Assembly: GCA_037439945.1 (NCBI GenBank)
Contig: JBBIVA010000119.1
Coordinates: 1 to 12,396, forward strand
DNA from: CALEUX01 sp037439945
Lineage (GTDB): Bacteria; Bacteroidota; Bacteroidia; Bacteroidales; Marinilabiliaceae
Direction of reading: 5' to 3'
DNA length: 12,396 bases
Shown: positions 1-6,766 of the stretch, one piece after another
Layout: each line of letters opens with the position of its first letter
Position numbering within the stretch: the stretch's first letter is position 1
Translations under genes and position numbers: made by a program
The notes under the pieces: model-generated
The model's input: the letters and a program-made list of their open reading frames with translations, nothing else
Told to the model about the DNA's origin: nothing
Databases searched by the model: none

Positions 1-3
1 TAA

Positions 4-26
4 TTTCTAATGACGGTCATTAGAAA
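4..26. promoter_or_regulatory. Perfect 23-bp palindrome, operator-like
   Basis: Two 11-bp arms, TTTCTAATGAC (4-14) and GTCATTAGAAA (16-26), match perfectly around a single central G at 15. No T-run follows it within the window on either strand, so it does not look like an intrinsic terminator. A near-zero spacer with a TGAC-n-GTCA core is the shape expected of a site for a dimeric repressor such as a TetR-family protein; that is inference, because the gene it would serve lies left of the window. Confidence 0.4.
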
Positions 27-129
27 AAATGGCTAAAGACAAATTTGGGTTAAAATCAGACTTTGGAAACAGGTCAATTAATCACTATTCGGGTGTTTTA
101 TTATGGTTTTTTATTAAACTAAAATCTGA

Positions 130-282
130 ATAAAAAAGAAATGTAACCAGGTTAATATTTGGAAGGAACGCACACCAACTATCCGGTGGCGCCCTTCCAT
201 CATTTTAATAAACTGTCTTTTTATTAGCCTGATTTATTAGAAACGATGTGATAAAAAAATTACATACCAGGTTATAATATTA
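130..282. repeat. Two imperfect ~30-bp direct repeats flanking a stem-loop
   Basis: Segments 130-160 and 251-282 share, in the same order and almost the same spacing, ATAAAAAA, then ACCAGGTTA (146-154 and 266-274), then ATATT preceded by zero or two extra bases. The second copy runs into the stop codon of the LamG lipoprotein gene. The pair brackets the stem-loop at 161-198. No transposase or known mobile element is visible. The A-rich part could match by chance; the shared 9-mer is the stronger evidence. Confidence 0.4.
161..198 (-). terminator. Imperfect GC-rich stem-loop downstream of the sus-like operon
   Basis: GGAAGG (161-166) pairs with CCTTCC (193-198). Inside, CGC (169-171) pairs with GCG (189-191), and CACC (173-176) pairs with GGTG (185-188), leaving an 8-nt loop at 177-184 and small bulges. 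This gives about 13 base pairs in otherwise AT-rich DNA. It lies about 80 nt past the stop of the last operon gene, where an mRNA 3' end would be expected. No U-tract follows at once on either strand; the nearest T-rich stretch on the minus strand is about 20 nt further on. It may end or stabilise the transcript rather than be a classical terminator. Confidence 0.35.
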
Positions 283-2001
283 GTTTTCAGCGCTAATAAT
301 AGTTTGTATTTCCTGTATAGTAAGAGCCTTATTAAAAAACCTTAATTCGTCAATAAAGCTCAGGTCGGAATTATGATTCCAGTAGGCAAAATTGGGAGCT
401 CCAGAGCCAATGGAAATACTATTACATCCGGTCCAGTTAATGGGTCCTGCAGTATTTGCCGATAATGCCAGTGTACCGTTAATATATACCTGGCATGATG
501 ATTCAGATACAGTAAACGCAAGATGTACCCATGAGTCAGTTGGAAGCGTTATAATTCCACCATCGTTCCAGGTTTCAGCAGCTCCAGTTCCAACGTTTAG
601 TTTAAAGCGTTGTGAAGTTGCGTTTCCTTCGCGGAAAAACCGTAACCCCTTGGTCCTGTCTTCGCCAGCGGGGCTTATTGAAATAATTCCGGCGCGGTCG
701 GGATTTGGGTTGGGTTTATACCACATTACGGCACTAAATGCATTACCTGTTAACCCTGCAACCGGAAATGTAATATATGAACCAGTTGCACCTGCAAAGG
801 AGTTAGTACCTTTTTTAGCCTGGCCTGCAAAACCCGGAGTTCCTACTAAGGTGGCACCAGTTTGAGATATTTGCTCTTTATTGTCGCCATTAAATGGCAT
901 GTAGAATATTTCACCGCTGTATTTGGGTACATAAGCCTGGTTTTGGCCACCATCACCCATTACAACTTCTAATTCTGACTGGCTTAAAGCCTTATTAAAA
1001 AATCTGAGTTCATCAATTAAACTTAAATCAGATTTATGGTTCCAATATGCAAAATTTGGCGCCCCGGATCCAATGGAAATATTATTACAACCTGTCCAGT
1101 CAATTACATTAGCCATTGCTGAAGTTAATGTAAGGTTTCCATTAATATAAATCTTACAAGATGTTCCTGAAATGGTAAAAGCCAAATGGACCCACGAGTC
1201 AGAAGGCAAAGTAACAGTCCCGCCATCGTTCCAAGTTTCTCCGGCACCTGTTCCAACATTTAGCTTAAAGCGTTGCGAAGTTGCACTTCCTTCACGGAAA
1301 AACCTTAAGCCTTTGGTTCTGTCTTCTCCGGTTGGGCTAATTGAAATTATTCCTGCCCTATCGGGAGATGGGTTTGGTTTATACCAAAAAGCTGCACTGA
1401 AAGAGTTTGATTTAAGCCCGTTTAGTGGAAATGTAAGATATGAGTCAGTTGCCCCGGCATAAGCCTTATCAGCTTTTCCGGACGCTGAAAAACCTGGCAC
1501 GCCTACTTTGGTGGCCACAATTTGGGAAACTAGGTCCATATTGTCGCTATCAAACGGCATGTAAAAAACTTCACCATCATATCTTGGTTGATAAGGGGGA
1601 ACTTTCATGAAGGTAACTGATTTGGTTTGAGTTTTTCCATCCAAATCTTTTGCAACAATTGAAAGGGTATGATTGCCGTTTGCGAGTTCAGCGTATAGAA
1701 TATTCCCAACCAGTCTGCGGTAATCTTTAAAATTGCTGTAATTTCCAATTTCAGTTCCGTTAAGTGTTACCTTAACAGATGCTATTTCAATATCATCAGT
1801 AACCTCAAATTTAATATTTATTGAGGTAACAGCAGCGGTAACCTTTATTTGTGTACCTTCGAGCGGGTATTGAATGTTAATTACCGGAGCGGAGCCATCG
1901 GTTCCCTGCTTAACAGGGGTGATATCGTCAATGCCTTCATTGCAAGCGAAAGAAAATGCTGCAAGCATTGAATAAAATATGTATTTATATAGACTTTTCA
2001 T
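280..2001 (-). CDS. Surface lipoprotein with Ig-like domain and two LamG domains
   Basis: This 573-residue protein is a probable surface glycan-binding lipoprotein in the slot after SusD where SusE/SusF-type proteins usually lie. A signal peptide ends at Cys20 (context SFAC), the likely lipidated residue, followed by an acidic stretch (E22, D25, D26) as expected for surface export in Bacteroidota. Residues about 38-132 look like an Ig-like domain. Residues 141-350 and 361-571 are two concanavalin A-like LamG (Laminin_G_3 type) domains, each with WVHLAFT, a YING strand, a WTGC segment and a closing IDELRFFNKAL. Each has two cysteines 23 residues apart (C282/C305, C503/C526) that could pair. 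No catalytic motif is evident, so binding rather than cleavage is inferred. It follows the susD-like gene by 26 bp and is probably cotranscribed. The ligand is not shown; pectin is inferred from the lyase nearby. Confidence 0.88.
   Translation of the reverse strand: MKSLYKYIFYSMLAAFSFACNEGIDDITPVKQGTDGSAPVINIQYPLEGTQIKVTAAVTSINIKFEVTDDIEIASVKVTLNGTEIGNYSNFKDYRRLVGNILYAELANGNHTLSIVAKDLDGKTQTKSVTFMKVPPYQPRYDGEVFYMPFDSDNMDLVSQIVATKVGVPGFSASGKADKAYAGATDSYLTFPLNGLKSNSFSAAFWYKPNPSPDRAGIISISPTGEDRTKGLRFFREGSATSQRFKLNVGTGAGETWNDGGTVTLPSDSWVHLAFTISGTSCKIYINGNLTLTSAMANVIDWTGCNNISIGSGAPNFAYWNHKSDLSLIDELRFFNKALSQSELEVVMGDGGQNQAYVPKYSGEIFYMPFNGDNKEQISQTGATLVGTPGFAGQAKKGTNSFAGATGSYITFPVAGLTGNAFSAVMWYKPNPNPDRAGIISISPAGEDRTKGLRFFREGNATSQRFKLNVGTGAAETWNDGGIITLPTDSWVHLAFTVSESSCQVYINGTLALSANTAGPINWTGCNSISIGSGAPNFAYWNHNSDLSFIDELRFFNKALTIQEIQTIISAEN
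289..1581 (-). repeat. Tandem LamG module duplication inside the lipoprotein gene
   Basis: The two modules lie at 952-1581 (residues 141-350) and 289-921 (residues 361-571), offset by 220-221 residues. In the core block starting WYKPNP (residues 206-276) I count 64 of 71 identical residues against the second copy. The end block around GSGAPNFAYWNH is similarly close. The first ~60 residues of each module are much more divergent. At DNA level the core blocks differ at many silent positions, for example AGG/AGA, AAG/AAA and CGC/CGT in the DRTKGLRFFREG stretch, so the duplication is not very recent. Confidence 0.9.
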
Positions 2002-2027
2002 CAGTTTGTAATTTTTTGTTTAAAACA

Positions 2028-3566
2028 CTATTTCTTTTTGCCAAGAGATGGTAGCTGGTCAATTTGATTTTGCGGATAAGGGAGAAAAACCTTATCAGGA
2101 TAAAAAGTCCTTCCATCATAATTTAAGGCTTCAAATTGTTCCAGCCTTACCATATCATAATAGCGAATCCCCAATTCCATTCCGAGTTCAGCAAATTTTT
2201 CATCCATCACCTGTTGGCTCGTAACATTGGTTATTGTTTGCATTCCAGCGCGGTCCCGTACCAGTTTTATTGCCTGGTCGGCTGTAATTCCTGAACTGGT
2301 TGCCCCTCTTGTAAGGGCTTCGGCATGCATGAGTAGAATCTCAGGATATCTTATGAGTGTAAAGTTTTTATTATTTCCGTACCCCTTTCTTCCCGGTGTA
2401 AGTTGGTCAGATGGCAGGTAGTGCTTACCGCTGGCGAATAACGCCCGGGGGTAATCATTAATCACATCTCCCGATGGGGTTGTGTTTGAAACCCAGGCAG
2501 GTAAAGTTGCGAAAGCAGCATCTTTTTTAATTTCTGTAATTCCCCTGTTTGTGAATAAAACACTTGTTTGTAAACGTGTTACTTCGCCCCTTGAAAGCAT
2601 AAATTTAATCCATTTAAGGCTTGGTTCATAAAAACCCCAGCCACCATCGGCCCCAGCTACTTTAGGTGCCCATCCTTGAGGCCCATAAAAACCAAAAAGG
2701 TGGTCAATAATATCGCCTGAACCCTGTCCAAAGTCAGAAAACTGAAGTTCAAGGATGTTTTCGCTATTTAATTTTCCGGGTATTTTGAAAAGGTTGTAAT
2801 AATGGGGTTCAAGGTTAAATTTTCCGGAACTTATAATTTGAGATGTTGCATTTGCAACCATCTGGTAGTTTTTAAGTTCAAGGTTGGCAATAGCTTTAAT
2901 TGCAAGAGCAGTATATTTTGTTACTCCTCCTTTAATATCGTTCCGTTGGTTTGGCCTTAAATCAGGAAGTTTATTTACTGCCTCATCCATTTGATCAGAA
3001 ATATGTTGCATTATCTGATTTTTTGGGGACGGGCTCATCGGTAAAAGATCAGAAGGATCTGAACTAGTTGTGATAAATACATCGCCCCATACTCTTGAGA
3101 GTTGCAACAATAGCCATGCTCTTAATACTTTGGTTTCGGCTATATATTGAGCCCCAAGTGCAGCATCGGCGCCATTATCAACATAAAGTTGAATCTGCTC
3201 CATAGCTGAATGAGCGGCGAAAATATCTTTGTAAAAATTTTGCCATACCGAATTGTACATCCAATAGCCATTATTGTATTTGAATTTGTCTGTTTCGGTG
3301 TAATCTTGTTGATCGCCCAATCCCCCTGAGTTAACGTCGTCCCCTCTAACAGAAATGAGGGGAAAATCTTCCCAACCCCGTGATTGAAATTCAGCATAGG
3401 CCCCAATTAGGGGTAGTATCATATTTGATGATACGGTATAATCTGTACTCTCGGTAAATTTCCGGTTTTCAGCAGGTTCATCCAATAAATTGTGACATGC
3501 AGTGCTAAAAACTAATATAAAAACCGGAAAGAGAGTTAATATTGTTATATATCTTATAATTTTCAT
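2028..3566 (-). CDS. SusD/RagB family outer-membrane lipoprotein
   Basis: SusD-family proteins sit on the outer surface, cap the SusC channel and hand glycan oligomers to it. This 512-residue protein has the usual family length and a lipoprotein signal peptide with Cys24 after STA. Family-typical segments are NLLDEP just after the cysteine, RGDD (74-77), RYPEILLMHAEA (406-417), VRDRAG (436-441), ELGIRYYDMVR (about 464-474) and a C-terminal LPYPQNQID (495-503). Its start lies 18 bp after the SusC-type gene stop, and the LamG lipoprotein gene follows after 26 bp, so the three are probably one transcript. There is no Shine-Dalgarno sequence before the start, as is usual in this phylum. The substrate cannot be read from the sequence; homogalacturonan fragments are inferred from the divergent pectate lyase. 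No truncation or frameshift is seen. Confidence 0.95.
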   Translation of the reverse strand: MKIIRYITILTLFPVFILVFSTACHNLLDEPAENRKFTESTDYTVSSNMILPLIGAYAEFQSRGWEDFPLISVRGDDVNSGGLGDQQDYTETDKFKYNNGYWMYNSVWQNFYKDIFAAHSAMEQIQLYVDNGADAALGAQYIAETKVLRAWLLLQLSRVWGDVFITTSSDPSDLLPMSPSPKNQIMQHISDQMDEAVNKLPDLRPNQRNDIKGGVTKYTALAIKAIANLELKNYQMVANATSQIISSGKFNLEPHYYNLFKIPGKLNSENILELQFSDFGQGSGDIIDHLFGFYGPQGWAPKVAGADGGWGFYEPSLKWIKFMLSRGEVTRLQTSVLFTNRGITEIKKDAAFATLPAWVSNTTPSGDVINDYPRALFASGKHYLPSDQLTPGRKGYGNNKNFTLIRYPEILLMHAEALTRGATSSGITADQAIKLVRDRAGMQTITNVTSQQVMDEKFAELGMELGIRYYDMVRLEQFEALNYDGRTFYPDKVFLPYPQNQIDQLPSLGKKK

Positions 3567-3584
3567 GTTGATAGGTTTAAAAGA

Positions 3585-6500
3585 TTAGAATTTAATATTA
3601 ACCCCAACGGTATAAACTGCCGGAATAGGGTATGTCTGCCTGTCAATACCATCAGCAACCTCAGGGCTAAACCCATTATATTTAAATACTGTTAAAGGTC
3701 GTTCAGCGGTTACATAGATTCTTGTTTCAGGAATTTTATTGCCTAAAATTTCTTTTTGTGAGAACAGGTATCCCAACTGTATATTTTGGATCCTGAAGAA
3801 TCCCCCGTCTTCTACAAAATAATCGCTTAGCTTTTGATTCCATCCCTTTCGCAGCCCAGCCGATGAAGGGTATTTATTTGATGTTCCCTCGCCATGCCAT
3901 CTGTTTTTGGCAAGGTCGGCATCCATATTTCCGTCATTTGTCCATATTATTTCACCACGTTTCCGGTTTAGTATTTTGTTTCCGGTTTGTCCGAACAGGC
4001 TTACCGAGAAGTCAAACTTTTTATAATTTAACCCAAGATTTGCACCATACATAAAAGTTGGGAAATATGATCCAAGTACAACCCTGTCCTTATCATCAAT
4101 AATATTGTCTTTATTTTGATCTTTGTAAATAAAATCACCTGGTACCAGTCCATTTGCCACTGCAATTGGGTCGGCAAGGATCTGCTCCTGATTTTGATAT
4201 ACGCCTGTAATTTTATAACCGTAGAATGACATGAGGGGCTCACCAACAAGCGAACGTTGTCTGAATTCAGCTGAACCGCCATCAATATAGGGCTGGCCAT
4301 ACAGGTATGTAACTTTGTTTTTCAGGGTTGAAATGTTTGAACTTATTGAATAACCCAAATCATCGGTTAGGTTGTCGGTCCACCCTAATGAAACTTCAAA
4401 TCCTGAATTTCTTATTTCACCCACATTTCTTAAAACCCTTGCTCCAACAGATGGGATACTTACAAAAATTGATGCATTTTTAGTATCACGGATATAATAA
4501 TCCAGGTCGGCTGAAAGCCTGTTATTTAATAGTTGGGCGGTAATACCCAAATTGATTTCTTCAGTCAATTCCCATTTTAATGAGGAATATGTGCTTGTGG
4601 CAATTGTACCTGAAACCATCTGGTCGTTTATTGCTGTGTTTATTACTGTGGTAGTTGCAGCACCGTCGCTTGCCTGAATTTTGTCGTTACCAAGCTGTCC
4701 CCAACTGGCGCGAATTTTCAGATAATTAATAACATCTACATCATTCAGGAAGTTCTCTTCAGAAATCACCCAGCCTAACCCCACAGTAGGAAAATAGCCC
4801 CATTTTTCCTGGTATTTTGAACTTCCGTCAGCTCTCATTGTACCGTAAGCCAGATACCTGTTATTAAAATTATATGCCACCCTTCCGAAATAAGAGATCC
4901 CATACTGCCTTAAACCATTGTCACCTACACTGTTTTCAGGTTTTGTTTCAGAGAGGTTAATATACCATGATTCCTGTTGTCTGTATGGGAAGTTTAATCC
5001 ACCTGCCCAAAGCCCTTCATATGAATCATCGTGGAATGATGTACCAGCCATGGCAACAATGTTGTGATTTCCTTTTTCAATGTTATATGTAAGTATATTA
5101 TCCCAAATTTGGTAAGACCAAACTGATGAAGTCCTGTTAATAGAGGCATCAGCCCGCTGGGAGCCGGAGCTTATATAATATGGTATCCCAATATTCCTCT
5201 GATTTAATGATGTAAACGCATGTGAATAACTGGTTTTTAAGGTCAGTGTTTTTGGTATTATATTCAATTCGGCGTAAAAGTTTGCATTTACCTTTCTTAT
5301 TTTCTGACGATTATTATCGTAAACCATTGCAGGGAAAGGGTTTTTACCATCTCTGTACCCAAGCGCTTGTGCACTTGCATATTTTACCGGCCATGCAGCA
5401 GTGTTTTCCTCATCATAAACAGGCATAATAGGAACGGCATAATAAGCTGTATGCCAGGCACTGCCTGCTTCAAGGTTTTTTTTTGCGTTGCTTAGTATCA
5501 TATTTCCACCAACTGTTAACCTTGAGTTGGCTTTATATTCTATTTTTGAACGAAGATTGAACCTTTCATAATTGTTTTTCATATCCAATATCCCATCCTG
5601 GGCAAAGTAGTTTGCCCCAATTGAATATGTTGCTTCATTGCTGCCACCAGTAACTGTTACACTGTGGTTCTGGATGGGGGCGGGCCTTAATATTTCTTTA
5701 TACCAATCTGTATTAACATCTGGTACATTAGGATTAACCCTGCTTCTGCCGTAACGTTGCATTGCATTTTCAATATAACTTATATCTGCTGCCGATGCTG
5801 ACTCTAAAGCCATGGTGGTAAACTGCTCAGCATTGGCCATTTTAAGTATGTTTTGGGCAATTTGATGGCCGTAGTATCCATCGTAAACAATTTCTGCCTT
5901 TTGGCTTTTTAATCCTGATTTTGTTTCAATCAACACCACTCCATTTGCCGCCCTAACGCCATAAATTGCTGAGGCCGAGGCATCTTTTAAAACCGATATT
6001 GATGAAATGTCGGAGGTGTTAAGAAAATCTATGTTATCGAAAAACATTCCATCAACAACGTATAATGGGGCTTCATTTCCCTGCCCGGGGTATGAGCCAA
6101 TACCTCTTACCCTTACAGTTGGTGCATTGCCAGGCGCGCCACTGCTAACAACCTGAAGTCCTGCAACCTTTCCCTGCAGTGCCTGCATTGCCTGTCCGGT
6201 TGGTGTTTTTGCCAGTTCCTCCGATTTAACTGTTGAGATTGATGATGTTAAGTCTTTTACCGGAAGAGAGCCATAACCAATTACAATTACTTCATTAAGA
6301 CTGGTTACTGATTCTTTCAATGGTACATCAATTTTGGTTTTATCACTTACAATAATACTTTGTGTTTCAAAACCAATAAAACTGAAAACCAGCCTATCAG
6401 TTGATTCAGCCATTATTATATAGTTGCCGTCTATATCGGTAATGGTACCAATGGCCTTACCTTCAATTACTACAGATACTCCAGGTAAGGTTTCATTAGT

Positions 6501-6614
6501 GGCTGAATTGAAAACTTTGCCTGTAATTTGCCGCGTTTGGCTGATGACATTATGTGTTATTGATAAAATTAGCAATAACACCATTAAAATTCTTTTCTGC
6601 ATTTTAAAATACAT
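3585..6614 (-). CDS. SusC/RagA family TonB-dependent transporter
   Basis: This is an outer-membrane TonB-dependent importer of glycan oligosaccharides, partner of the adjacent SusD-type lipoprotein. The order is signal peptide (to about residue 26), a carboxypeptidase-regulatory-like domain (about 29-100, ITGKVFNSATNETLPGVSV), a TonB-box-like LNEVIVIGYGS (about 107-116), a plug (about 118-232, with VRVRGIGS, PLYVVDG and SISVLKDASASAIYG) and a long beta-barrel ending in IKF with a terminal aromatic residue. The length of 1009 residues is normal for the family. A second in-frame ATG at residue 5 (6602) gives the more usual start MQKRILMV and has an A/T-rich upstream stretch, so the true start may be there. 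A 152-bp gap separates it from the regulator gene upstream, enough for its own promoter, though I found no exact TAnnTTTG box there. It is not an iron transporter by context. Confidence 0.95.
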   Translation of the reverse strand: MYFKMQKRILMVLLLILSITHNVISQTRQITGKVFNSATNETLPGVSVVIEGKAIGTITDIDGNYIIMAESTDRLVFSFIGFETQSIIVSDKTKIDVPLKESVTSLNEVIVIGYGSLPVKDLTSSISTVKSEELAKTPTGQAMQALQGKVAGLQVVSSGAPGNAPTVRVRGIGSYPGQGNEAPLYVVDGMFFDNIDFLNTSDISSISVLKDASASAIYGVRAANGVVLIETKSGLKSQKAEIVYDGYYGHQIAQNILKMANAEQFTTMALESASAADISYIENAMQRYGRSRVNPNVPDVNTDWYKEILRPAPIQNHSVTVTGGSNEATYSIGANYFAQDGILDMKNNYERFNLRSKIEYKANSRLTVGGNMILSNAKKNLEAGSAWHTAYYAVPIMPVYDEENTAAWPVKYASAQALGYRDGKNPFPAMVYDNNRQKIRKVNANFYAELNIIPKTLTLKTSYSHAFTSLNQRNIGIPYYISSGSQRADASINRTSSVWSYQIWDNILTYNIEKGNHNIVAMAGTSFHDDSYEGLWAGGLNFPYRQQESWYINLSETKPENSVGDNGLRQYGISYFGRVAYNFNNRYLAYGTMRADGSSKYQEKWGYFPTVGLGWVISEENFLNDVDVINYLKIRASWGQLGNDKIQASDGAATTTVINTAINDQMVSGTIATSTYSSLKWELTEEINLGITAQLLNNRLSADLDYYIRDTKNASIFVSIPSVGARVLRNVGEIRNSGFEVSLGWTDNLTDDLGYSISSNISTLKNKVTYLYGQPYIDGGSAEFRQRSLVGEPLMSFYGYKITGVYQNQEQILADPIAVANGLVPGDFIYKDQNKDNIIDDKDRVVLGSYFPTFMYGANLGLNYKKFDFSVSLFGQTGNKILNRKRGEIIWTNDGNMDADLAKNRWHGEGTSNKYPSSAGLRKGWNQKLSDYFVEDGGFFRIQNIQLGYLFSQKEILGNKIPETRIYVTAERPLTVFKYNGFSPEVADGIDRQTYPIPAVYTVGVNIKF

Positions 6615-6766
6615 GGTGGCGTAAATTTTGGATTAATAAAAATTAACAAGTATTCAAAAATATTAACCCGATGGTAAAATGTATAGTATTTGGTATTATC
6701 AAATATTTCGCACAAGCCTGGGATTCTACATCATTAGTTGCTCAAAAAAATATAAGCTGCAGTTAA

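Noticed and set aside
392..1462. Plus-strand open frames at 392-865 and 1172-1462 with similar translations
   Set aside because: They are antisense to the two LamG modules and resemble each other only because the modules are repeats; there is no start context or recognisable domain.
2018..3582. TTTTAAAC on the minus strand in both short spacers of the operon (3582-3575 and 2025-2018)
   Set aside because: It is an AT-rich 8-mer next to the stop codons; shared low complexity explains it as well as any function.
6633..6646. TTAAT-AAAA-ATTAA inverted repeat before the susC-like gene
   Set aside because: Five-base A/T-only arms in AT-rich DNA are expected by chance.
6676..6703. Possible susC promoter on the minus strand: TTTG (6703-6700), 16 bp, TACATTTT (6683-6676)
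   Set aside because: The -7 element lacks the final G and the spacing is short, so it is too weak to list as a feature; another near-box, AATATTTG (6707-6700), also has one mismatch.
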